A stretch of DNA of 64,000 nt from Cellvibrionaceae bacterium (GTDB lineage Bacteria; Pseudomonadota; Gammaproteobacteria; Pseudomonadales; Cellvibrionaceae), in the NCBI GenBank assembly GCA_021151525.1, contig JAGKXD010000001.1, positions 1 to 64,000 on the forward strand. Reading direction: 5' to 3'. Shown piece after piece: positions 1 to 7,100 of the stretch. Position 1 is the first letter of the stretch; each line of letters starts with the position of its first letter. The position numbers and the translations under genes are program-made. Below the pieces are notes generated by a model. It was not told the origin of the DNA. It saw nothing but the letters and a program-made list of their open reading frames with translations, and did not search any database.

Positions 1-2
1 AT

Positions 3-518
3 AAAATACGAAAAATTATAGAAGTTTTTTTGGAGTTAATTAGATCTGAAGATTCAGAAAATGTAATACAAAAATTTATTGAAGAAAATCCAGTTTTATT
101 ATCCCCATTTAATGCGAAAAAGCTATTCCTAAAGCCATCAATCCTAGGTAAATTTGTAGCTGACTTTGCAATCTTAGATGCAAATAAAAATCTGATTTTT
201 ATAGAAATAGAAAAACCCAAATTACCGCTATTTAAAAAAAGTGGTCACCCGACTGCAGACCTAAATCATGCATACGATCAAGTTAACGACTGGCTGCTAG
301 AGTACAAAACGAGCAGCATGCAAATTCTTGATAAAATGGGGCTATCGGTTAGCGACGTACACATTGTTAAAGGTTTTGTAATCGCCGGAATCCTCGAGGA
401 AAAAGATAAAGAATTTTATACACGTCATATAAAACAAAAGGAAGCTCATCATACAGGTTTTCTTACTTTTGATGAGCTGGCATCATCAGTTTTAAATTTA
501 TCTCGTGAACTTTCATAA
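3..518 (+). CDS. Shedu-like DUF4263 nuclease-fold protein, C-terminal part (5' end outside window)
   Basis: The reading frame stays open to the left edge, so this is probably the C-terminal part of a longer protein; a TTG at 30 is the first possible start inside the window. The segment ADFAILD followed by FIEIEKPKLPLF and then GHPTADLNHAYDQVNDW matches the DUF4263 domain of Shedu (SduA) anti-phage proteins, a PD-(D/E)XK nuclease-like fold whose acidic residues here would be the Asp of ADF and the Glu residues of IEIE. The base composition is clearly more AT-rich than pbpC, and the stop lies only 6 bases before pbpC, which suggests an acquired gene. The defence role is inferred from the family; the N-terminal sensor part cannot be seen. 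Confidence 0.68.
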   Translation, partial: KIRKIIEVFLELIRSEDSENVIQKFIEENPVLLSPFNAKKLFLKPSILGKFVADFAILDANKNLIFIEIEKPKLPLFKKSGHPTADLNHAYDQVNDWLLEYKTSSMQILDKMGLSVSDVHIVKGFVIAGILEEKDKEFYTRHIKQKEAHHTGFLTFDELASSVLNLSRELS

Positions 519-524
519 AATTAA

Positions 525-3071
525 GTGAGACTTGGTAAATTGCTAGTACAATTTAAAAAACAAGTGAAATATTTAATTTTTTTGTTTCTGAGTATATTTT
601 TATTCTTACGTTTTTGGCCACACCCATCACTCGCACAACAAATTCCCAGCTCGCAAGCGTTTATGGCAGAGAACGGCGAGTTGTTACGTTTGACCTTAGC
701 GAGCGATGAACAGTACCGCGTGTGGACTTCACTAAAAGATATTTCCCCGCAATTACCCAAGGCAGTTTTGCTGTATGAAGACCGCTGGTTTTTTTGGCAT
801 TTTGGTGTAAACCCACAAGCCATTGCGCGCGCTGCTTTTCGCACTTACAGCGGCGGCCAGCAGCAAGGTGGTTCAACGATCACCATGCAATTAGCGCGTT
901 TGTTTTATGGATTAAATACCAAAAGCCCGCGCGGAAAATTACAGCAAATGGCTTTAGCCATTTGGTTGGAATTGCGTTACAGCAAGCACGATATTTTAGA
1001 AGCTTATTTGAATCTCGCGCCCTACGGCAGCAATGTGCAAGGCGCAGGTGCAGCGAGCCTGATTTATTTTGGCAAGACTGCAAAACAATTAAGTCTTGCC
1101 GAGGCACTAACACTGGCAGTGATTCCGCAACAACCCAATCGTCGCGCGGGCACAAATGCGTTGCTGTCATCTATCAATGCGCCCAAAGAGCGTTTATTAA
1201 AAAATTGGTTGGAATATTATCCGCTCGAAGAATCGCAAGCGCGGCTCGCACATTTGCCGGTACATTTTCGCCGCATTCAAGATTTGCCGTTTCGTGCGCC
1301 GCATTTTGTGGATATGTTGCAACAGCAAACTAATCTCATCAAAGGCAGCGAAACGGCGCAAGTTCGCACCAGTTTGAATGTGCACTTACAAAATATTATC
1401 GAGCGCCAAACGCGTCAGTATTTGCAAGAAGTTGGCAGCAGAGGCATTCAAAATGCGGCGGCACTGTTAGTCGATCCTAAAACCATGGAAGTAAAAGCCT
1501 GGATGGGTTCGGCAGATTATTTTAACGAAGCCATTGATGGACAAGTGAACGGTGTCACCGCCAAACGTTCGCCAGGTTCTACGCTCAAGCCATTTATTTA
1601 CGGGCTGGCAATGGACCAAGGAATTTTGCACCCCGGCAGTATTTTGAAAGATGCGCCCACCGATTTTGGCCCCTATACGCCAGAAAATTTCGATGGCCGG
1701 TTTCGCGGCCCTATCACCGCCGAAGATGCACTGATTCACTCGCGCAATATTCCCGCCGTGTGGACAGCAACCCAATTGCACTCGCCCAGCCTCTACAATT
1801 TTTTGAGCATGGCCGGCGTGTCGCAACTCAAAACTGAAAATTATTACGGCTTGGCGCTGGTGTTGGGCGGTGGCGAAGTGACTATGGAGGAACTCACCGG
1901 ACTCTACGCTATGCTCGCGCGCGGCGGTAAATTAAAGCCAGTGCAATATTTGAAGCCGAGTGTTCAGGCTGATTCGCGCTCACCACGAGCAGAAATAAAA
2001 TCAAAAGCGCCATTAAAAATCCCACAACTAGAAACACCTCACGCTGAAATAAACATCGGTTCACTTGGGGCTGCGCCTAATCCATTGCGGATGATCACTG
2101 CTGATCGTACATCCACTTCTCCGCACCCTAAACAGTCAACAACTCAATCTGAGCATACTCAAGCCGATGATTCGTCGAGCACCTTGGACGGCACTCAACT
2201 CATATCACCCGAAGCCAGTTTTATCACCCTCGATATGCTCCGCCACAACCCCAGACCGGGGGAAGATGAAGCCTACAACCCGAGCTTCGGCTGGCCGATT
2301 GCGTGGAAGACCGGAACCTCATGGGGTTTTAGGGATGCATGGTCGGTAGGCATAGTTGGCCCCTATGTGCTGGCGGTGTGGATAGGCAATTTTGATAGCC
2401 GCGGCAACCCCGCCTTTGTGGGAGTTGATGCCGCCGCCCCGCTGTTTTTCCGCATCGCCGACGGACTTTACCTGAACAAGCCGAGCCAAGTTCCCGCGCC
2501 AATTCCACCCGCCGGTGTTAAGCAGGTGTCGGTGTGTAGCGCCAGCGGCGACCTGCCCAATGCATGGTGCCCGCTCACGCATAAGACTTGGTACATTCCG
2601 GGTAAATCGCCCATTAAAGTCAGCCAACTGCACCAGCCGGTGGCCATTAGCCTGAAGACTGGCAAGCCGGTTTGCCCGCCTTATCAAGCCGATCAAGTGC
2701 GCATGGAGGTTATGGAATTTTGGAGTAGCGATATGCAGAAGCTGTTCCGCCAAGCCGGACTGCCGCGCCGCAGCCCGCCCAAGTGCCAGCAAGGTTTCCA
2801 AACCCAGCCGCCGGAAATTACCTCGCCCGTACGCCACGTAGCCTACCAACTGCGCGCCCGCCAGCCCGAGGTCAGCATTCCACTACAAGCCAAAGCCGCC
2901 GCCCAAGTGCGCGCACTTTTCTGGTTTGACGACAACCGCTACATCGGCAGCAGCGACCCCCAAACCTCCCTCGCCTATCGCCCCGCCGATTCGGGCATCC
3001 ACAACATCCGTGTTGTAGACGACCAAGGCCAAGTCGCTGAGCGGGAGATGACAGTGGATTGGTTGGATTAA
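525..3071 (+). CDS. pbpC: Penicillin-binding protein 1C (bifunctional glycosyltransferase/transpeptidase)
   Basis: Class A penicillin-binding protein that polymerises glycan strands from lipid II and cross-links peptides in the periplasm. An N-terminal membrane anchor (about residues 15-30) is followed by a GT51 domain with YEDRWFFWHFGVN and GGSTITMQLARLFYG, and then a transpeptidase with the SxxK motif at Ser352-Lys355 (STLK), SRN at 406-408 and KTG at 595-597. The C-terminal roughly 100 residues fit the beta-rich BiPBP_C domain that separates PBP1C from PBP1A/1B. At 848 residues it is longer than E. coli PbpC, partly through a low-complexity Ser/Pro/Thr insert at about residues 485-555, before KTG. 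The GTG start has no clear ribosome site. In many relatives an alpha-2-macroglobulin gene precedes pbpC; here the Shedu-like gene does. Confidence 0.93.
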   Translation: MRLGKLLVQFKKQVKYLIFLFLSIFLFLRFWPHPSLAQQIPSSQAFMAENGELLRLTLASDEQYRVWTSLKDISPQLPKAVLLYEDRWFFWHFGVNPQAIARAAFRTYSGGQQQGGSTITMQLARLFYGLNTKSPRGKLQQMALAIWLELRYSKHDILEAYLNLAPYGSNVQGAGAASLIYFGKTAKQLSLAEALTLAVIPQQPNRRAGTNALLSSINAPKERLLKNWLEYYPLEESQARLAHLPVHFRRIQDLPFRAPHFVDMLQQQTNLIKGSETAQVRTSLNVHLQNIIERQTRQYLQEVGSRGIQNAAALLVDPKTMEVKAWMGSADYFNEAIDGQVNGVTAKRSPGSTLKPFIYGLAMDQGILHPGSILKDAPTDFGPYTPENFDGRFRGPITAEDALIHSRNIPAVWTATQLHSPSLYNFLSMAGVSQLKTENYYGLALVLGGGEVTMEELTGLYAMLARGGKLKPVQYLKPSVQADSRSPRAEIKSKAPLKIPQLETPHAEINIGSLGAAPNPLRMITADRTSTSPHPKQSTTQSEHTQADDSSSTLDGTQLISPEASFITLDMLRHNPRPGEDEAYNPSFGWPIAWKTGTSWGFRDAWSVGIVGPYVLAVWIGNFDSRGNPAFVGVDAAAPLFFRIADGLYLNKPSQVPAPIPPAGVKQVSVCSASGDLPNAWCPLTHKTWYIPGKSPIKVSQLHQPVAISLKTGKPVCPPYQADQVRMEVMEFWSSDMQKLFRQAGLPRRSPPKCQQGFQTQPPEITSPVRHVAYQLRARQPEVSIPLQAKAAAQVRALFWFDDNRYIGSSDPQTSLAYRPADSGIHNIRVVDDQGQVAEREMTVDWLD

Positions 3072-3076
3072 CTGAC

Positions 3077-3163
3077 GTAGCCCGTAAGGAGCGCAGCGCA
3101 TTACGGGGATCGATTGTGAATTTGGATTAACCCCGTAATACGCTGCGCTTCTTACGGGCTACG
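3077..3163. repeat. Palindromic hairpin repeat, family A copy 1
   Basis: Two arms of about 32 bases starting GTAGCCCGTAAGGAGCGCAG form a long imperfect hairpin around a short AT-rich centre. It begins 6 bases after the pbpC stop. A near-identical copy lies at 3873-3958 and a diverged one at 56387-56457. It resembles REP/BIME-type extragenic palindromes and could also act as an mRNA end. Confidence 0.85.
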
Positions 3164-3244
3164 GGTTGGTGAATGCATTGCTTATGGAGGCGAAGACACC
3201 TAGACTAATAAAAGACCAAATTTAGTCGCCTTATGGAGCCGCCA

Positions 3245-3520
3245 ATGAACTTCTCATCGCAAATCAAACCCGTTAGCTATCTAAAGGCCAATGCTGCAGA
3301 AGTACTATCGACGCTTGCCGAAAAGCGCGAGCCTTTAATCATCACTCAAAATGGCGAAGCCAAAGCAGTTTTGCAGGACGTTGTCAGCTATAAAGACACT
3401 CAGGAAACTCTGGCATTGCTGAAAATTTTGGCACTGGGTAATCAAGAATTGGATGCAGGAAAATTTGTACCTGCCAGCGATGTCTTCCAGCGCGCTCGCA
3501 ACCGGAGCATGGAAGACTAA
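3245..3520 (+). CDS. Type II antitoxin, Phd/YefM family
   Basis: A 91-residue protein with the Phd/YefM pattern: an N-terminal segment (IKPVSYLKANAAEVLSTL, then REPLIITQNGEAKAVLQD) that forms the dimeric DNA-binding fold, and a charged C-terminal tail that would wrap the toxin. An ATG at 3233 would add four residues, but GGAG at 3235-3238 sits correctly as the ribosome site for the ATG at 3245, so the shorter form is preferred. Its stop codon overlaps the start of the toxin gene by one base (TAATG), giving translational coupling. Such antitoxins normally repress their own promoter. The direct repeat CTTATGGAG-CG upstream (near 3180 and 3230) is a possible operator. Confidence 0.88.
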   Translation: MNFSSQIKPVSYLKANAAEVLSTLAEKREPLIITQNGEAKAVLQDVVSYKDTQETLALLKILALGNQELDAGKFVPASDVFQRARNRSMED

Positions 3521-3849
3521 TGACATTAGCAATTTATTTTGCCCAAAGTGCAGAGCGCGATTTATTGGGTATTTACGATTACGTTGCAGAGCAAGACTCA
3601 ACTCAAAAAGCTAATCACCTATTCGACCAGTTGCAAACACGAATTAATGTATTAAGCGAAAGTCCCGAACGCGGAACCTACCCCAAAGAGCTACTCGCTA
3701 TAGGTATGCGCGAATATCGCCAAATTTATTTAAAACCTTATCGCGTGATATATCGCATATACAGCACGCAAATTATCATTTATCTCATCGCCGATGGCCG
3801 TAGAGATATGCAAACCTTATTGGAGCGGCGGTTGTTAGGTGGGGAATAA
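3520..3849 (+). CDS. Type II toxin, RelE/ParE family
   Basis: A 109-residue protein of the RelE/ParE superfamily. The pattern SAERDLLGIYDYVAEQD near the N-terminus, the central SPERGTYPKELLAIGMREYRQ and the strand pair KPYRVIYRIYSTQIIIYLIADGRRD are typical of ParE-like members, with length as expected (about 95-110). ParE toxins poison DNA gyrase, while RelE members cleave mRNA on the ribosome; the sequence alone does not settle which applies. It is encoded directly downstream of, and overlapping, the YefM-like antitoxin. The pair sits between two family A hairpin repeats, suggesting a cassette that can be exchanged by recombination. Confidence 0.88.
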   Translation: MTLAIYFAQSAERDLLGIYDYVAEQDSTQKANHLFDQLQTRINVLSESPERGTYPKELLAIGMREYRQIYLKPYRVIYRIYSTQIIIYLIADGRRDMQTLLERRLLGGE

Positions 3850-3872
3850 ATATTGTGATGCAATGAACACAG

Positions 3873-3958
3873 GTAGCCCGTAAGGAGCGCAGCGTATTAC
3901 GGGGATCGATTGTGAATTCGAATTAACCCCGTAATGCGCTGCGCTCCTTACGGGCTAC
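3873..3958. repeat. Palindromic hairpin repeat, family A copy 2
   Basis: This is nearly identical to copy 1, including the non-palindromic centre (ATCGATTGTGAATT...ATTAA), and in the same orientation. It lies after the toxin stop. An ATG in its right arm creates a false N-terminal extension of the next gene in other frame calls. Confidence 0.85.
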
Positions 3959-4008
3959 GGCTGTACAAATGGAAATTTATTCCTGCTTTCGCTTACGAGA
4001 ATAATTTT

Positions 4009-5013
4009 ATGGAAAAACTTTTCTTATCAACTGCAATTTTTTTATTGTCTTTATCTGTGCAGACCTATGCGGCGAGTTTTGATTGTGCGAAAGCGACTTC
4101 TGTAACTGAAAAATTGATTTGTAGTGATGAATCTATTTCAAAATTAGATGAGCAGCTTGCCAGCGCGTACAAACAAGGTCTTGATGCAGAAAAGGATAAA
4201 GATGCATTTAAGAAAATGCAAATTGAATGGTTAAAGCAACAGCGCGCTTGTAAGGATGCGGAGTGTTTGAGCAAAACTTATCAGGCTCGAATTGCTGAAT
4301 TAAATAACTCATCTATTGCAGACGCCCAAGCCGCAACAAACTCATCGTCTATTGATTCTGCCTCAAAAACAAATGCATCAATTGATGGCAACAAAAAGCC
4401 GCTAACGTTTACTTTAACGAAAGGCGAAGGCTATCCAATATGTAAACAATATGTAGAAATGCTCAATGCCACAAAATACCCCAATATGGGTTTACTCGCT
4501 TGCGAACGAAAAAATTTGCCTAATTATCCGTTATTCAAATCACCACAATGGACTGAAATGGAGGATAAAAGCCAAATGGAAAAAATAATTAAAGAGCGCA
4601 TCACTATTGGTCGCACAAGATATTGGAAAAAAGAGAGAATAGACGTTGAAATTAATCATTTCATGACGTACTTAAAAGAAAATCACCTTAAAATCTTTTC
4701 TTTCAAAGACGATTTTGATAAGGATGGAGTTACGGATATTGCCTATAAATTTGAAATTCTCTATTTGGTACCTGACGAGACAGTAGATTGCAACTATCAA
4801 ACATTAAATTATGTTGATGACGGTAAAACTACTATTGAAAATGCAAAAGATATGACGACTCGTGATGCAGTTCGTTATGAAGGATTCAATACTAGCGAGA
4901 ATGACAAATTGTTTTATTATGGCGATACTATTTTTAATAGTTCGTTATCTGATCCAAATTTATATGTGTGGATGCTCGGTTATAATACAATCTGTGAGAT
5001 TGCAATACATTAA
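4009..5013 (+). CDS. Secreted protein with N-terminal LprI-like (DUF1311) domain
   Basis: The start chosen is ATG 4009, which gives a classical signal peptide (MEKLFLSTAIFLLSLSVQTYA) of about 21 residues; the open frame back to 3934 runs into the hairpin repeat and is rejected. Mature residues of about 22-100 match the LprI/DUF1311 pattern: FDCAKATSVTEKLIC, CSDESISKLDEQLASAYKQ, and the paired cysteines RACKDAECL. Family members include lysozyme inhibitors, but many are uncharacterised. The remaining 230 residues, after an Asn/Ser/Ala linker, contain DDFDKDGVTDIAYKF, which looks like an FG-GAP/EF-type acidic loop; I do not recognise that part. It is AT-rich relative to its neighbours. No partner gene is apparent. 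Confidence 0.72.
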   Translation: MEKLFLSTAIFLLSLSVQTYAASFDCAKATSVTEKLICSDESISKLDEQLASAYKQGLDAEKDKDAFKKMQIEWLKQQRACKDAECLSKTYQARIAELNNSSIADAQAATNSSSIDSASKTNASIDGNKKPLTFTLTKGEGYPICKQYVEMLNATKYPNMGLLACERKNLPNYPLFKSPQWTEMEDKSQMEKIIKERITIGRTRYWKKERIDVEINHFMTYLKENHLKIFSFKDDFDKDGVTDIAYKFEILYLVPDETVDCNYQTLNYVDDGKTTIENAKDMTTRDAVRYEGFNTSENDKLFYYGDTIFNSSLSDPNLYVWMLGYNTICEIAIH

Positions 5014-5028
5014 TACGCAGGAATTGGA

Positions 5029-5109
5029 AATTGGGGTCAGAGTAAAATTAAAAAATAAATCCCACACAAATAAAACAACCCTCAATTTAATTGTGCTCTG
5101 ACCCCAATT
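5029..5109. repeat. MITE-like inverted repeat with GGGGTCAGAG ends
   Basis: About 80 bases with terminal arms AATTGGGGTCAGAGTAAAATT and, on the other strand, CAATTGGGGTCAGAGCACAATT. Ends with GGGGTCAGAG are often seen around REP-associated (Y1/IS200-like) transposase genes in Proteobacteria; no transposase lies here, so this would be a non-autonomous copy. It separates the LprI-like gene from the convergent SDR gene and may serve both as a terminator. Confidence 0.75.
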
Positions 5110-5121
5110 GTTCAGCCGTGT

Positions 5122-5862
5122 TTACCCCACCATAGCTCCAAATTGCTGTTCAAGCTGCTTGGGGTTTTGAGTAAATACTTGGTACATGTGTTGAGCGAAA
5201 GCATCCGGGAATACATCTTCCGCACCATTTTCCAAACCCGCCAAGACTGCAGCGGCCACATCGGCGGGCGTTGCTTTATCCATCTCCCAACCTTTGGTCA
5301 TATCGGTATCGACTGGCCCTGGGTAAACGCCCTGTACAAAAATGTTGGCGCTGCGCAATTCAGCGCGTAAGCCTTGCGTGAAAGAATGAACTGCCGCTTT
5401 TGAGGCTGAGTAAGGCCCAAGCGTTGGGAAGTTGGCGATGCCGGCAATGGAGCTGACGTTAATGACTGCAGCCGTTGCGCTCTTACGCAAAGCGGGCATA
5501 AGTGCATGAGTCAGGTTGATGGGGCCAAAGTAATTGGTGGCCATTTCGCTCGCGGCAATTTGCAAGCTTCCTTCACCCGAAAAATTGCTGCCATTAGCAA
5601 TGCCGGCGTTGTTGATCAGAATATCCAGATCAGCAATTGTGCGCGCCACATTGGCAATATCTTCGGCTTTGGTAACATCCAACTGAACAGGCACTACCAC
5701 GTAGGGCGCGGCACTTACGAGCTGTGCCAAGCTATCGATCTTGCGTGCCCCAGCGTAAACACGGCTCGCGCCCGCTGCGATCAAAGCTCTTACCAAAGCC
5801 TCGCCAATACCGCGGTTGGCACCTGTGACTAATACTGATTTACCTTGAATTGAGTAGCTCAT
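5122..5862 (-). CDS. SDR-family NAD(P)-dependent oxidoreductase
   Basis: A classical short-chain dehydrogenase of 246 residues. Visible motifs are TGANRGIG (cofactor loop), NNAG, the catalytic Ser in VINVSSIAGI, and YSASKAA with the catalytic Tyr and Lys. The Arg-rich loop YAGARK suggests NADP preference, which is an inference. The start is taken at 5862 because AGGTGAAG sits just upstream; the frame open to 5907 would cross the operator at 5880-5894. It lies downstream of the monooxygenase-like gene and the tetR gene on the same strand but has its own TetR-type operator 18 bases before the start, so it is probably induced together with tetR by a reactive small molecule. The substrate is unknown. 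Confidence 0.87.
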   Translation of the reverse strand: MSYSIQGKSVLVTGANRGIGEALVRALIAAGASRVYAGARKIDSLAQLVSAAPYVVVPVQLDVTKAEDIANVARTIADLDILINNAGIANGSNFSGEGSLQIAASEMATNYFGPINLTHALMPALRKSATAAVINVSSIAGIANFPTLGPYSASKAAVHSFTQGLRAELRSANIFVQGVYPGPVDTDMTKGWEMDKATPADVAAAVLAGLENGAEDVFPDAFAQHMYQVFTQNPKQLEQQFGAMVG

Positions 5863-5879
5863 CGTCTTCACCTTAATAA

Positions 5880-5894
5880 TAGACCGGTCGTCTA
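5880..5894. promoter_or_regulatory. TetR-type operator, copy upstream of SDR gene
   Basis: The 15-base site TAGACCGGTCGTCTA is an imperfect palindrome identical to the one at 6966-6980 before the tetR gene. NemR/AcuR-type TetR repressors use TAGACC...GGTCTA-like boxes. Its position directly before the SDR start fits a repressor site. Confidence 0.85.
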
Positions 5895-5948
5895 ATTTGT
5901 TTGTCAAAAAAAGACCCTTTCGGGCTCGGATTAAACATATTTAGCAAT

Positions 5949-6320
5949 TCAAGCTGAGCGGGAGAACCCAGTAAACAGTGGAAATACTTGTGCTCCCAAG
6001 CCCGCTAAAACTTTTGCAGCTTGCTCGCTAAGCGCGCCAAACACTAACAACTCACCAAGCGCTGCCAACTCAAACAGTGCCGTCAGCTTTATACCCACTT
6101 TATCCAGATGGCTTAACAGGGCGTTGGAATCGGTATAGGTCTCGACCACATAGCAGGTGTTATCACTCGTGCTCATAAACCATTCGTACCCAAGGGTGGA
6201 AGGTTCACTTACCTCAACACTATTTCCCAATTCACTCGCCAAGCTTTTGAAGTCAGCAAGGCGCTCCTGCTTCACATTGAGTTTTACAATCATTTTTACA
6301 GCTACATCGATCTTGCCCAT
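5949..6320 (-). CDS. Putative quinol monooxygenase, ABM superfamily
   Basis: A small protein (about 123 residues) whose first 90 residues fit the antibiotic biosynthesis monooxygenase (ABM) fold, a dimeric ferredoxin-like barrel: VKMIVKLNVKQERLADFKSLASEL, then SEPSTLGYEWFMS and CYVVETYTDSNALLSHL. Members act without cofactors on quinols or anthrones, or serve in heme or aldehyde metabolism. The ATG at 6320 is preferred to the one at 6326 because the AGGGG ribosome site is then better spaced. It follows tetR by about 50 bases on the same strand and precedes the SDR gene, so a role in quinone or electrophile detoxification is inferred. The last 25 residues are not distinctive. Confidence 0.75.
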   Translation of the reverse strand: MGKIDVAVKMIVKLNVKQERLADFKSLASELGNSVEVSEPSTLGYEWFMSTSDNTCYVVETYTDSNALLSHLDKVGIKLTALFELAALGELLVFGALSEQAAKVLAGLGAQVFPLFTGFSRSA

Positions 6321-6369
6321 AAGCATCCCCTTTGAGTAAACCTTACTGAATCAGGGTAGCTAATTGCGA

Positions 6370-6954
6370 CTAACTGCCCCTGAAAACAACCGAAAAATAC
6401 ATCTCAACCATGTCCCGCAGTGGCTGCGCTGACTGCTCCAGCTTGGAGCGAACCAAACAGCCTTCCCAGCTTGCAAAAAACATTTTGGCGAACAGTTGCT
6501 CATCGGCATTAGCTGCCAGCTCACCCTCTGCTTTGGCTTGGCTTAAACACTTGGCAATTATGCTTTCCACCACACGGTAGCGCGCAAAAATGGCTTCACG
6601 CATATCCGCATTTTGGGTTGATAATTCCTGCCCCAAGTTGCCCAGCAGGCAATTGCACATGCAAAAGTTGCCTTCGAAATAATCCACCAAGCCGGTGAAA
6701 TAAGACTGCATCCTCTTCAGCGCGCTGCCGGAAGCGTTCGCCAAATGGCTCTCAAAGCTCTCGCGCATCTGTTGGCCATACTGATCGATAATGGCAAAGC
6801 CGAGTTCATCCTTACTTTTAAAGTAGTGATAAAACGACCCCTTAGGCACCCCCACCTGCGTGAGAATCTCCGCAATGCCGGTGTTGTTGAAGCCTTTAAG
6901 CGCCATGATCTGGATACTGGTGGCAATCAGCTTGTCGCGAGTAGTTTCTACCAT
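6370..6954 (-). CDS. TetR/AcrR-family repressor, NemR-like
   Basis: A 194-residue TetR repressor. The N-terminal helix-turn-helix is clear: IMALKGFNNTGIAEILTQVGVPKGSFYHYFKSKDEL (about residues 16-51). The ligand domain carries the cysteine cluster CMCNC at Cys98, Cys100 and Cys102 followed by LLGNLGQEL; the last Cys lines up by eye with the redox-active Cys106 of E. coli NemR, which senses electrophiles and hypochlorite. An operator of the NemR/AcuR type lies at 6966-6980, 12 bases before its own start, so autorepression is likely. A second identical operator precedes the SDR gene downstream. The regulated enzymes (ABM-like, SDR) fit a detoxification locus. The inducer is inferred, not shown. 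Confidence 0.9.
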   Translation of the reverse strand: MVETTRDKLIATSIQIMALKGFNNTGIAEILTQVGVPKGSFYHYFKSKDELGFAIIDQYGQQMRESFESHLANASGSALKRMQSYFTGLVDYFEGNFCMCNCLLGNLGQELSTQNADMREAIFARYRVVESIIAKCLSQAKAEGELAANADEQLFAKMFFASWEGCLVRSKLEQSAQPLRDMVEMYFSVVFRGS

Positions 6955-6965
6955 AGGAGATATAT

Positions 6966-6980
6966 TAGACCGGTCGTCTA
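6966..6980. promoter_or_regulatory. TetR-type operator, copy upstream of tetR gene
   Basis: TAGACCGGTCGTCTA, identical to the site at 5880-5894, lies directly before the tetR start. Two exact copies of a 15-base palindromic site at the two transcription units of one locus are strong evidence for a shared repressor. Confidence 0.88.
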
Positions 6981-7100
6981 GTGATTGTAAATTGACTTAT
7001 GTCAGCACTCAGAGCGGCTGACGGGAGGCGGCTATGATCAATCAATGCCGACTGAAGGACAAGCTGTTTTAGACAAGGTTGTCAGCATTTAAGCAAGGTT

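Noticed and set aside
794..1333. A 179-codon plus-strand ORF inside pbpC in another frame
   Set aside because: It is a shadow within the glycosyltransferase domain, with no domain pattern of its own.
3934..4008. N-terminal extension of the LprI-like protein
   Set aside because: The extra 25 codons come from the right arm of the family A hairpin and would hide the signal peptide.
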